Below are positions 1 through 10,525 of a DNA stretch of 64,000 nucleotides, piece by piece. This DNA comes from Trissonchulus latispiculum. Its lineage: Eukaryota > Nematoda > Enoplea > Enoplida > Ironidae. Position 1 is the first letter of the stretch, and every line of letters starts with the position of its first letter. The notes beneath the pieces were generated by a model. It made no database searches and had not been told where the DNA came from. It worked only from the letters and a program-made list of their open reading frames with translations. Position numbers and translations under genes: made by a program. Location of the stretch: positions 1 to 64,000 of the forward strand of contig JASAND010020063.1 in assembly GCA_030248195.1 (NCBI GenBank), written 5' to 3'.

Positions 1-1438
1 AAAATTTTTCTGCCACAAACTTTTAAACATAACTTTTTCATTTTCCTATGTTTAACACATGTCGAGGTCACCTTTGAATGGCTCTACAGCACGATAGCAG
101 CAATATTACGCAAAACGCACCTGTCTTATTTTGAGGGCCCATTGGGACTACAAAATATGTGAAAATGAGTGAAATCGGAGATGGTCGAAAAATCGGCCAA
201 AAAGCGACCCCCCCCTTAAGTGGGTATCTTCTATTTCCTGTTAATTTGCGGCTACCGGCTACAATATCATGCCCTGGTATCATGAGACAACTAGAGGCGT
301 CGACACGGCTACACCTGCGTTCGTGACTATGAAGACACTTTATTAAAATTGGTTTCGTTTGCTCATTTTGCAAAAATAAGAGAGAGCAAGCAGGTATTGT
401 TTGAAGATACAGGTTGCTAAGGTTGGCAATTACCCAGTATTAGGAAGCTCTGGACATCGACTCAATCTTTAAACTTTGGTTTATCGAAATTATGAGAAAA
501 TTTAAAAAATGTATATTGAGAGACTTATTATATATAGTGTGACAGAGCTAGTCTTTTAACAACTTTCTTAAAGTGAAACTAAAATTAACGTAAACTGAAA
601 CAATTTGAACTTAGGTACGGAATAAGCTACAGCTAGGTAAAGCCATACTTTGTGCTTGGAATTTAGGTGATAGTTTAATTAAGTATCGAACTCGAGAGGG
701 TTGGCCTTAAATCTACACTAAGGTAATAGCTCCAATTGTGTCGAACGATCACTAGGTAATCAAATTGAATACCAAAGAAAAGTATTATAAGATATACGGT
801 AGAGAATTAATTAACTACTGCTTAGCTATGAATATAATTGTTATTGGTATTCTTGTATTGTGCTAATGTATTAAATGGTATTCTTCGTTCTTGTGATGTC
901 TCGTAGTTCTACTTCGTTGCTACCGTAATTCAGGAACATAGTGTTTGTAAGGATAACCAAAATTGGGCTTCCAAATTGGGTTTTCTGGAAAGAGTTGGTC
1001 TTCCTATTTCTGACAATGATAGATTTTATGGAGGAATTGGAAATTGGCTTTGGGCTTGTTGCTTACGTCAATCGTCCGAAAGAAGGAATATTCTAGAAGC
1101 TTCTTAGCCCAAAAAGCTAGCAACAAGCAAGAATATTTTGTTGGAAAAGCTAAGAGCTGGAAACTTGTAATACCTATGGGAAATTTAGAGAGAACCTAAC
1201 TTTAGACTATTCTTGGAATTGGAAACAAATTGTAGGTATTACGTAATCGCAATCGTCTTACGGTACTTCGGCTTGGAATAGTTTGCTTTTGTGTTATTCA
1301 TTGGGTCTTGGTATTTGTGCTGGTGGAGTCAAGTAGTGTTCAATAAACTGTGTGCTTGCTATATTGTCAAAGTAAAAGATCGTGAAGTGTACCTATTGCC
1401 TAAACTAAGACTCCGATAAGACTAGTGAAGATCCACTG
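1..1438. other. Unassigned; may include the start of a 5' LTR
   Basis: No convincing coding frame is seen. An AATAAA hexamer at 1342-1347 lies about 140 bases before the LTR end at 1485, where the polyadenylation signal of an LTR would be expected. The left edge of the LTR could not be placed: no TG-starting sequence here matches the region upstream of the second LTR end at 9988. Confidence 0.4.
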
Positions 1439-1485
1439 CGCTTTAACTCTGCCTTCGCTGGTCGTCGACCCCACGGCCCGCGACA
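1439..1485 (+). repeat. 3' end of a 5' LTR (47-bp block)
   Basis: These 47 bases recur at 9942-9988 with a single mismatch. The block ends in CA, as LTRs do, and two bases later a primer binding site begins. It contains a small palindrome, GGTCGTCGACC. The similarity between the two sites stops abruptly at the left edge of the block, which is odd for LTRs of one element. Confidence 0.65.
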
Positions 1486-1487
1486 TT

Positions 1488-1503
1488 TGGTAGCAGAGCG
1501 TGG
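1488..1503 (+). other. Primer binding site, initiator tRNA-Met type
   Basis: TGGTAGCAGAG followed by TGG after two mismatched bases matches the complement of the 3' end of metazoan initiator tRNA-Met (…CTCTGCTACCA) at 14 of 16 positions. It starts two bases after the CA that ends the LTR block, the normal spacing for reverse-transcription priming in Ty3/gypsy and related elements. Confidence 0.7.
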
Positions 1504-2087
1504 TTAGTCCGACACGCTTCTGCTTACCAGAACATTGGTGCACTTCAACTGGAATTACAGTGACTTTATAAGAGCGTGATTTGTCCGACACGCTGTTGCC
1601 TAGCAGAACCCTTCTGCATTGGAATTATCGGAATCACTGAACTGTGACATTTCCGCGCAACGTCTGCGCATTCAATTTTGGACTTTATTAGTGTTGTCGA
1701 TCCCTTGCCGCGCATTGTCAGCGCAATCTGAACTCAGTACTTTCGATTTATATACTCGTTCTGCCAGCGTCTTCCTCTTTGAACTTTGAGCTCTGCCTAA
1801 CCTTACCTTACGAATTACGTACCGCGCATTTCCGGCGCCCGAACGACTTTTCGAACTTTCGATATCTGACTAGGTTCTTGCCGCGCAACGCTAGCGCAAA
1901 CCGAACCTAGGCTTCCAGCAACAAACATTATATTGATTATTGACTCTATTGGGTTTTGCCGCGCAACGTTCAGCGCACTTGAACCCTTGAACTTTGATAA
2001 CTTTTGTGACATTTACTATTACTGTTGGCTTGCCGCGCAACGTTAGCGCAATTGCCAATTGGACTCTTGCCGCGCACCGCTTGCGCC
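1493..2087 (+). repeat. Array of stem-loops in the gag leader
   Basis: Two hairpins share the loop end TCCGA and the stem AGCGTG/CACGCT (1497-1518 and 1573-1594); the first extends to a GCAGA…TTCTGC base. A third is GCAGAA-CCC-TTCTGC at 1602-1616. Seven copies of a second motif, consensus CCGCGCAACGTYAGCGCA, follow at 1653, 1708, 1822, 1881, 1959, 2033 and 2070. Several sit on unique outer stems: CTAGGTTC/GAACCTAG (1870-1877 with 1903-1910), GGGTT/AACCC (1951 with 1982) and TTGGC/GCCAA (2025 with 2054). Stem sequences differ while the apical motif is kept, which suggests RNA structure. The array lies between the primer binding site and gag, where packaging or translation signals are usual in retroelements; a role is inferred only. 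Confidence 0.7.
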
Positions 2088-2111
2088 CGATACGAACTTT
2101 CTGATTAGTAA

Positions 2112-2519
2112 TTGCCTACTTTAGTCGCTGTGGCGCGACCAACGACATCATTTACTTGGCCTTGGAATTTGCCTTTGCCTAACGCTGAATCAACTCCTCT
2201 GCTCCTTCGTAATCCTATATTACCTCCAATAGTCTATCCTACCCCGCTCGGCCCTGCTGTTGTGGTTCCTTCTACTGTGGTATCAACCGTTATCACTTCC
2301 ACTTCAACCGATTCAATTACCGCCTTGCAGGTCTTTACCCGATCCGAAACCTCATATCCCATCCATCGTCCAACCCATCCAATTCAACGTCCAATTCTGC
2401 CTAGACCGTCGGCTCCAGTCACCCACTGCCATCACTGTGAGAGACTACTCCGCTTATTCCGCGAAGAACTGCGTCGCCGTCGAGCTCGAGTGGAGCCTAC
2501 CGCTGAAACCTCAGTCTGA
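2112..2519 (+). CDS. Possible small ORF upstream of gag (proline-rich)
   Basis: A stop-to-stop frame of about 135 codons with no ATG at its start (it opens at a TTG just after a TAA). The product would be rich in Pro, Thr and Ser, with a C-terminal part holding a CHHC cluster and an Arg-rich stretch. It ends 133 bases before the gag ATG. No homologue is recognised. It could be chance openness in a C-rich leader, a remnant of a Gag N-terminus, or a leader protein begun at a non-AUG codon. Low confidence. Confidence 0.2.
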   Translation: MPTLVAVARPTTSFTWPWNLPLPNAESTPLLLRNPILPPIVYPTPLGPAVVVPSTVVSTVITSTSTDSITALQVFTRSETSYPIHRPTHPIQRPILPRPSAPVTHCHHCERLLRLFREELRRRRARVEPTAETSV

Positions 2520-2651
2520 AGGTTGGTAATATTGTGTAACAATATATTGTGTAGAATTTCTGAGTTTATTAAATAACTCTGCATCTAGAACAAATTCGCC
2601 GTTATCGTAAGCTCGTAACTATATAATCTGAATACATAACGTGATCTCAGT

Positions 2652-4868
2652 ATGTCTGGTAACGAGGCTAAAAGTGAGAGTGATGACGATATGCTGGCTG
2701 AATCTAATCCAGACTTTGAACGTTTAGAAAGGCATTCACGTGCCATAAAGTTGCACGCAAAAATGTTAGAGGAATTGAGGAATGATATGAATGATTACTA
2801 TGTTCGTTTGCAGACTTTACCAACGTCGCACGATTTGCAAGATTATCAAAATTTTCGAGGCCATTACAACAGGTTTCAAAAACAATACTTTGACAGTAAT
2901 GGAGATTTTGATTTAACAGCTGTTACTATTTGTCCTTATGATGCTGTCTCATTGCCTCATGACACTTTAAGACCTTTTACGGGAAAGAGCGATGAGCAAA
3001 ATATTGAGGACTGGTTTAAAATTTTCAAGTTAGTTGCAACTGCCCAAAACTGGGATGATGATCGACAGTTGAAAATTCTACCAGCGTTCTTGAGAGATTA
3101 TGCTCTTGATGTTTATACGAATTTGCAGCCTTGTGAAAAGAGTGACATTGACAGTTTGGAACAAAATTTGGTCAAACATTTAAGGCCTGCGGAAGCTGAG
3201 CGTTTTTCTAGTATGCAGTTGCATAGTAGAGTTCAAAAACCTAATGAAGGAGTTCAGGACTTTGCGTATGCTATTCAGCGACTAGTGCAAAAAGCCTATC
3301 CTGGCATGCAAGAGGCAGCAGCTAAAAATTTGGCTTTTAACAGTTTAATTAATGGTTTAAATCCTTACTATAAAAAACAGCTTATTTTACAAAATCCAAA
3401 AGATTTCACTGATGCTGTCCAAAAAGCGCGACAGCTAGAAGCACTAGAAGGTTTGAACTCAAATTCGTTTGTAAACACTGCTTACAAAGTTGCCGCTTAC
3501 GAAGCTACACCTGTTGAACGGTGTATACAATCTTCAGACAGCGAAAATTTGGTTACTGAACTTGGAAACATAGTTAAAGCAATAAAGCAGCAGCACGCAG
3601 AGACAGTCGCACAGAACAAAAGGTTGGAGGCTTTTCAACAGAAGGTAGATGAAAATATTGCAGATCTTCGCGAAGAAATTAATAAACTTTCTAGCTCAAT
3701 TAATATAAGTGATAACAATTCTCGAATAGCTGCTCGTGCGAACAATAGTAACAAATTTCGAAATAGTAACCATGAGCAAAGTTGGGGCAAGTTTGGCTGC
3801 CCCCGCGATAAAGGAAGGGATTTCTCACAAACGTTTGGTAATCGACAGGCGCGTACTTTTCAAGGGCAACCTAAATGTTATAACTGTAATATGCAAGGTC
3901 ATTTCGCTGCGTCGTGCCCCCAGCGCTCAGTTACACAGTTTTACAATCGACCTACACTAAACCGCTCTTTTAGACAGGATTATGGGCAAGCTCCTGCAGC
4001 TGTAATTAATAGAGAGTTGCCAATGCCTCCAACAGAAACGGTGTCTGCTTCTCACGTACATTCTGAACTGTCTGATCTACGAATGAGTATTAAAGTTTTA
4101 CAGGATGCTACTCAGCTAATTGCTAAACAAAAACAGGACTGCAGTCAGTTGCAGAAAGACAATGAGGCGCTTTTTGAGCAAAACCAACGATTGGTGCAAC
4201 GCTTCTTTTCAGATTCCGAAACTCGCCCAAAAGTATTTGTTAATTCTTTGAAAGCTATGCAATTTGAAAATGTCCCCTCTAAAGCTGAGGTTAGCAGACA
4301 CCGATTCCGTTCCCGTGTTTCGCATGATGCCAAAGTTTGTACAAAACGCAATAAGCATAACGAAAGGAAAGAGCGGTGCGATAAAGAAAACAACGAAGTA
4401 CAGATAATTATGTCTAATGAATTCAGTGAATCTTCTGAAAACAACGGACAAAGTTCGAGCCAAAAACAAGATCAGAAGGTGAAAGTTTCTGTAGTCAGTT
4501 TTAAAGCTATGCTATATAAGCTAGCAAATGTTTCTTCTTTTATACTAGGGCGTATGCTTTTAATCGTTATATGTGTGCTAGGCATGAAAGCTGGTGTGGA
4601 TGCAATGCCTGTAAATGATAAACAATTACAGCCTCGTTCCTATGGTAGAAAGTTTGCTAGGAATCAACTTAATTCATCTGATTGTAGCAAGCCGTCCGAG
4701 CAGGTCGTAGATAATTTGTCTTGGCAACGTTCAATTAATCTTAGTCAATATTGCTACAAACTCTTTCGTCGTAAAAAGGGTGTTGAAAGAGGTGACTTTG
4801 CATCCTTACCGATTTTTGACCAGAGGAGAAACAGTTGTATTAATTCCGTCAATTTGAATTTAGTATAG
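2652..4868 (+). CDS. gag: Retrotransposon Gag with CCHC zinc knuckle
   Basis: An intact 738-codon frame beginning with ATG. Residues about 115-265 look like the retrotransposon Gag capsid domain (EDWFKIF…, then a DFAYAIQRLVQKAYPG-type helix region), the part that assembles the particle. Residues 409-422 are a C-x2-C-x4-H-x4-C zinc knuckle (CYNCNMQGHFAASC) that would bind RNA. Likely coiled coils lie near residues 20-60, 300-350 and 475-515. The tail is unusual: about residues 630-650 form a hydrophobic segment (LLIVICVLG core) followed by about 88 residues with an N-x-S site. Typical Ty3/gypsy Gags end soon after the knuckle, so about 315 extra residues with a membrane-like segment are atypical. 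No protease, reverse transcriptase or integrase follows within 5 kb. It may be a gag-only non-autonomous element or a captured Gag gene. Confidence 0.85.
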   Translation: MSGNEAKSESDDDMLAESNPDFERLERHSRAIKLHAKMLEELRNDMNDYYVRLQTLPTSHDLQDYQNFRGHYNRFQKQYFDSNGDFDLTAVTICPYDAVSLPHDTLRPFTGKSDEQNIEDWFKIFKLVATAQNWDDDRQLKILPAFLRDYALDVYTNLQPCEKSDIDSLEQNLVKHLRPAEAERFSSMQLHSRVQKPNEGVQDFAYAIQRLVQKAYPGMQEAAAKNLAFNSLINGLNPYYKKQLILQNPKDFTDAVQKARQLEALEGLNSNSFVNTAYKVAAYEATPVERCIQSSDSENLVTELGNIVKAIKQQHAETVAQNKRLEAFQQKVDENIADLREEINKLSSSINISDNNSRIAARANNSNKFRNSNHEQSWGKFGCPRDKGRDFSQTFGNRQARTFQGQPKCYNCNMQGHFAASCPQRSVTQFYNRPTLNRSFRQDYGQAPAAVINRELPMPPTETVSASHVHSELSDLRMSIKVLQDATQLIAKQKQDCSQLQKDNEALFEQNQRLVQRFFSDSETRPKVFVNSLKAMQFENVPSKAEVSRHRFRSRVSHDAKVCTKRNKHNERKERCDKENNEVQIIMSNEFSESSENNGQSSSQKQDQKVKVSVVSFKAMLYKLANVSSFILGRMLLIVICVLGMKAGVDAMPVNDKQLQPRSYGRKFARNQLNSSDCSKPSEQVVDNLSWQRSINLSQYCYKLFRRKKGVERGDFASLPIFDQRRNSCINSVNLNLV

Positions 4869-7294
4869 TGAGTTTTAGTATCGAAATTTGTGAAATAAGT
4901 TCGTATTCGTACTAAAGTTTAAAGACATTTTGCTACTACTCGTTTGAAATCATTTTACAGTCAGCAGACTGAATTGCTGAGAGTCAATGTTTTAAGATTG
5001 CTATATAACTGGAAATACTTGTCGGTGAGTGCACCACCGGGGAGTATCGTCAGTTAAAAGCTACTTTGATCTGCTGTCTTGTTTTCAAATAGACTGTAGT
5101 AGTTAAATAAGGTCACGGCTTTTGAGAAAATTTCAATCATACCAATGGAATTTGCTGTATTCAAATGCTTTAAAGAAACGCAGAACTAGCATAAGATAAG
5201 TAAACCCAAGGTGACTTATTGTGATTTTTCGTATCTCATTTAATAATTCAATTATGAGGAACCAGATTATTAGTGAATGCCTAGTGAATAAGTTGCAGCT
5301 GTAGACGTTAAACTGAATTGTTTGAGTTAAACCTCTAGTTATACGTAGAAAAATCGAGTAGCTGAATGACAGTTAACAGTGTCACAAGCAGTCGGAACTG
5401 TAAGCCTAAATAGAAACATTTTACAGAAATATATTCAAATTTCCTAGTTGTAATTTGGTTATAAATGAGACTGTGTTATCATTTAAATAACTGCTGCTTA
5501 CAGTTTGTGTCTGAACTGTAGTTTACTAGTATAGAAACGGTTGCATTCTCAGCTCAAAACAAAATTTCGATGAAGTTTGTTAACCGGCTGCATAAGTTAG
5601 GGCAAAGTTTTTGGCTAGCTGCCGAACGGATCAAGGTAACTTGGACTGCAAAGGTATTGCGGTCAAAACTGAATTATGATTTATAGTGAAAGCGCTTCAG
5701 CTTTTAAAATTGTTGCTGAGAAAGTTAAAGGGCAAAAAACTAAAGGACAAACTGCAAATCTAAATGAATTTGCAAGATCAGTCTGAATTATGCCTGACCT
5801 GGCCAGTGAGATCACGTTATGTCTCATGTATTAATCCAATATTATCTTGTTCGGTGTAGTTTCATATATTATGTGTAAACGGTTATTGTATTTGTATCTT
5901 ATTGTATTTACAGAAATAAGGAAGCAGTTAACTTGTATTTATGGTAGTTAAAAAGTAGAATCACTCCCTATGTGTTCATATTAAGATGGCGCTTGCATTC
6001 TGAAGGTTCATCCGGCCTTTTTGTTTGGCGAACGCCAGAAATTAGTTAATTTTAAGGCTTGGAAAACGGTATTATAGCAAACTAGAGAGGTAACAATCTC
6101 GATAAACATAGCTGCTAAGCGAGCAGTAAAATGGTCATCTGTTCGCAAAAACCTGCTTCTTAAAGTAAACCTAAAGCTTTCCGTTTATTTGCTTTCAGTT
6201 GAAAACGCCGTTGCTGCATTTGTCGTAAAGTTTGAGAGTAGGTGAAAAAAATTAATTTGCGCTTCAAGTTCCTGTATTACTAAAAGCGCCATCTTAAGTA
6301 ACACAGTATAACCACTGAGCTTCCATGACACTCATCCCTATTCCTATTCCCATCTCATATTCCCCAATGTTACTGTGATTGGTTTGTCCTAATTGTACTC
6401 TGTAGAGCTAAACTCATGACCTAACGTCATACCAGAGAATTATGCTTGTTGATTTGTAGTGCGTCAATGCCTAAGCTAACTGTTAATTGCAAATTTGTAA
6501 TAATTTATGTTATTGTGAAAATCATTGCTCTGTATTTATGCTATTGTTGTGATGTAATCAATCTACCGTATACTTACTGTCAGTTAACTCCTAACTCAGC
6601 TTAATTATTAACTCTTAATTTCGCATCCTGGACATCTCAAACTTAAGTACGTATACTTAGATATCTGAAAGTGTTGCCTCTTATCGTACGCCATATAACC
6701 GTATAACTTGCCCTTACGCTATTTCATGCTTATCTACGGATAACTGATTAGTTACTAAGTTACTTTCATAGAATTCCTAGCTTCAGATAGATTCATAGAA
6801 TTACTAGCTTCAGATCGATTACTCACCTCTATTTATTTGTTTGAATGGTCTCTTAAGATTATCTTAAAAACCATTAGCACTTAAGATAAGATTTAATCCT
6901 ACGTATGTTCAGAAGAAACTTGTATTACTTAACCATTTTGTCTTGTATAAAAGCAAGGGAATTCATGAACTGGGTAACCTTCTGAAAATTTTGGTGAAAT
7001 GCTTGAATTTTTCTTTTCCGAATTCATTTGGCATCAAAAATTTCCCGAGTCAAATTTATGTTTACTGAACTTCAAACACGAGATTTTTTTACTGGTCTCA
7101 AGTGTATGGAAACGCAGATAAGGATATTTGTTACCAAAAGTTCATTGTTCATCACAATGTACATAATACCTAACTGTCTTCTTTATTTCTTACTTGCGTA
7201 TATATTAGTAGCCGGTGAGTTTTGACTTTTGATGGCAACAAAAAGAAATAAGTATTCCCAAAATTTTGGTTAACCAGATATGCCATAATTGGGT
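4869..7294. other. Region after gag without coding potential
   Basis: AT-rich sequence with stops in all frames. There is no protease, reverse transcriptase, RNase H or integrase motif on either strand. A 65-codon frame at 7028-7225 has a hydrophobic end but no recognisable relatives. Two near-identical stretches (TTCATAGAATT…CTAGCTTCAGAT) stand side by side near 6765-6815. If the LTR ends at 1485 and 9988 bound one element, this is its pol-less interior. Confidence 0.5.
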
Positions 7295-7790
7295 CTAACA
7301 GCTTAGTATGTGACGGCACAAACGCCCCCATCGTTGGGCAAACAGGGAACGCACCCTAGGACACGCAGCACCGCCACACACAGTCTTTAATCTGTAAACG
7401 CGGCAGACACTCTGGTTAAAATTTTCAAATTTTATCCCACACGAAATAAGAGCAGAGAGATCTCTGGTGGCCATCAATTCCGGGGTCAGAATTCACACAA
7501 ATTGAGTGAATTCGTGGTCCCAGGTCAACTGCGTGCGACAGGCTGACTAAGTGGACTGTACGTAAATCGGTATGATCCCCCCGGCAACGCCGGCGTCTCC
7601 CGAACTACCGTTTCGTTAGTCAGCCGCCGCGGGTGGACAGGGTGACCAACTAGACTGTCGTAGATCAGCATGATCCCTCCGGTCAAGCCGGTGCCTTCCG
7701 AACTACCGATTCGTTGGTCAAACGCCATGCAGCGGAGCTTTACGTCAATCGACGGGCTGCCCTGTTCTAATCACCAGAGTTCTCTGCCCT
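7295..7790. repeat. GC-rich block with duplicated structured element
   Basis: A sharp rise in GC against the AT-rich flanks. It contains two copies, 99 bases apart, of a hairpin-forming unit (7541-7625 and 7643-7720). Copy one closes with GGCTGACTAA/TTAGTCAGCC and copy two with TGACCAAC/GTTGGTCA, a compensatory T-A to C-G change inside the stem. Both carry an inner CCGG(C/T)…GCCGG hairpin and a shared CCGAACTACCG stretch. No known RNA family is recognised. Confidence 0.5.
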
Positions 7791-9683
7791 AGGGAGCCAC
7801 CCACCACCCACCCTTTAACTTTATTGTATTAGTTTTGTAACTTTACCTGCGTTTCCTTAATTAAATTATCAAATTTTATCGAATCGCGAACGTAAATAAC
7901 TTTTAGTATTTTCAAATCCTCAGGTACTCTTGGCAAAACGAGTACTAGTTCAGGGGTAAACTCACATTCGTAGCTATCTATAAAAATTCGTTATTAAGCA
8001 GCATCCTAACATTGTTTCAATTCTGTAACTTAAATATAGTCACGCCTACGTATAGTACGATTTACCATTCACTCCAAATATCTACTAGTAAGGTGCAGCA
8101 TCCGATTAATTATTATATATGTGTTTCTTAATGCATTGTCATACTGTCATACAAGTATCGCCATCATATCATACACACTTATTTTACCAAGTATAAGATC
8201 AGCTCACCTTTAGCATGGGAATAGCCCTGCTTCATCTTTTCCATTTTTCCAGTCATTTTCAGCCGCTTTTCGGGAATGTTGGTCCCTTTCCACCCTTTCC
8301 AAATTTTAGAATCCTTAAACAAAACATATACTTTATGCCAAGTTACTAGACTTTGGCTCCTGCCCGTGCCCAGTTCTATCTTTAATTGATTTTGGCTAAA
8401 CTTATAAGCGAAATTCAGTACATTAATTCCACGCAATTATCCCAGTCTTCAGAAACTTTTATAAGTTGCAGCTCATTCCTTAAAATCCTTATTTCAGTTT
8501 TTCTGGAAAGATTTTCCAACTCCTACAAATTCAAGGTTCCTTTTAGTTTTAAGTAACTGCATTCTTTTAGAAATTACCATACCATCGATTTAATCCAATA
8601 GTGTGGATTAAGGCTAGACAATGAAGCTGAACCAGCGGCTTTAACCATCTTTAATTCCAAATTCCAAGTGTATCACTTAAACATTTAAAACAACCAAATC
8701 AAAATTTCAAATGATTTGATAGCATTAAGCAAATTTCTACAAATGATGGTAACTGGTAAGAGTAATTTTCGTGACCAGACTTGATTTCACAAAAATCGGC
8801 AGTGGAGCAAACTCATTTCTTATTCAGCACGCTCCTACTTGAATCAGGATCCATAAATTCGTTGGACGACCGTCACCCGGCTCTAGCAAACGCCCTGCAA
8901 TTCTTTCAAACAATTCATTTTCCGCTTGACACATCTGTTTCATATATCATTCCCATAAAATCACTTTAAAATTTGAAAAATGGTCTAGGATCATTTGGTT
9001 ATTTTGAAAATTTTAAAATTTTCAACTTTTCCGTCTTTTGCATTTTAAAATCTGAGCTTTGTGCCTTAGGGCTTGGGTTTTAATTGAATCGAAGAAAACA
9101 AATGTCCGTCTGTTCATGCTTTGAAATAATATACACTCTATAACCCAACTTGAGAAATTAAGTCAAAGTAAATTGTTAAAATTAACCGCAATGCATATTG
9201 GAACACAAGTCGTCAAACAATTGATGATTCAGTCTTCTGAATATTTCGGAATTCTGATTTCGGATTTTGAGTTTCCTTGCGATTACACAAACACAAACCT
9301 TTTGTGGAAACAATTAGCTAATAACAATCTAGGAGACCCGCCTTCCAGACTTGTGCGAAGTCTACAATTACGTAATAACTAATAATTGTCGGCAATACTT
9401 TCGCATGCGCACTTCTTTCCTGGCATGATGACATTGTTCTTAAGTTGTCTGAAAATCTTATTTCATTAGGGTATATTGCGGAGATTATTACATCTTGCGG
9501 AAACTGGTTTTCCGTTAACATTGACTTATTTGATTAGTAAACTTAGCCACACTTTCATATTGTTAAACAAATAGTTACATCATACCCTGTCGTAAAACTC
9601 CCAACTTGACAACCAAAAAAATTGTCAGCTTTACAGGTAAAATTTCGAAAAGTTGAAATTATATATCGCTTATTCTAAACGTC
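7791..9683. other. Unassigned AT-rich sequence
   Basis: No gene, repeat or RNA could be supported. The ORFs present are short and show no domain-like composition. It may be the 3' untranslated interior or LTR of the gag element. Confidence 0.4.
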
Positions 9684-9752
9684 CGGGAAAGTGGCACAAG
9701 CAGCTGGCAAACTCTCAAACTCGGCAGTTCAATCCCCGCCTGGGCACATTCC
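9684..9752 (+). repeat. Degenerate tRNA-like sequence (possible SINE head)
   Basis: A B-box-like GTTCAATCCC at 9727-9736 is preceded about 35 bases upstream by an A-box-like TGGCACAAGCAGCTGG (9692). The possible acceptor ends GGGAA and TTCC are complementary. The T stem is imperfect, so this is a decayed tRNA or tRNA-derived SINE at best. Confidence 0.3.
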
Positions 9753-9941
9753 TTCACATCTTTCAATTCCTAATTTCAACATTTCTCCGTCACCGATGTG
9801 ACGAATTTGGCATTAAATATTGGTCAACTTATTCCCTAATTTTTTAATTGCAGACGTAAGAGTGTGTCTTTTGCTCACTTCATTTAGCAATCACCCAAGT
9901 CCATCAAAACCACTTTAGACAGACAGACACTTCAGACAAAA

Positions 9942-9988
9942 CGCTTTAACTCTGCCTGCGCTGGTCGTCGACCCCACGGCCCGCGACA
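9942..9988 (+). repeat. Second LTR end (47-bp block)
   Basis: Matches 1439-1485 at 46 of 47 positions and ends in the same GCGACA. It is not followed by a primer binding site, so it fits the end of a 3' LTR, with ATAGC as the possible flanking target sequence. Upstream sequence does not align with the region before 1439. Confidence 0.55.
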
Positions 9989-10525
9989 ATAGCGCTCATA
10001 TGCAGCTAATATAAAAACCACTGTTAATATGAAAGTTGAGAAAAGTCTGTTTTCCAATTAGTTCGAACTTAGTATTTACAATTATGTACCGTTAAGTTTG
10101 TGTTGGCGTTTATATAAATTCACGCGATTAACCTCGACTAACACTCAACATTATCTATCATCCTTGTTTAATTTCTTCGGCCTAATAGCTAGAAAGCTAG
10201 CCGGGGTAGAAACGAAGCGAAACAATCAGCCAGCGCCCAGTCGAAGGTGTATATACCTTCAGAAAAAGTTGCGGAAGGGTGGGTGGGGTCAGCCGGTTTG
10301 AGGTGGGTTGGGGTCTAGAAAAAAATTTTTGGGGGGAGGGAAATTTTTTCGGTCAAAAATTTAGAAAAAAATTCGCGAATTCGCTAAAAAATGTTTCCAA
10401 CCAAAAATCAACAATATTTCTTCGTTTTTGATCATCTGGTCGAAAAATTTGAATTTTTTGCAAAAAAAATCGAATTTTTCCAAAAAATTTCGAATTTTTT
10501 CTAATTTTGAGGCAAAATTTTCAGA
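9989..10525. other. Unassigned, low-complexity stretches
   Basis: No gene is seen. From about 10300 the sequence is dominated by runs such as AAAAATTTTTGGGGGGAGGG and repeated GAATTTTT words, resembling the interior of the G-rich MITEs found further right. Confidence 0.35.

Noticed and set aside
4145..4469. Minus-strand ORFs within gag
   Set aside because: Shadows of the gag coding frame, with no independent features.
7541..7720. Hammerhead ribozyme
   Set aside because: A GAAAC word is present on the minus strand, but the CTGATGA core is missing from both units and both strands.
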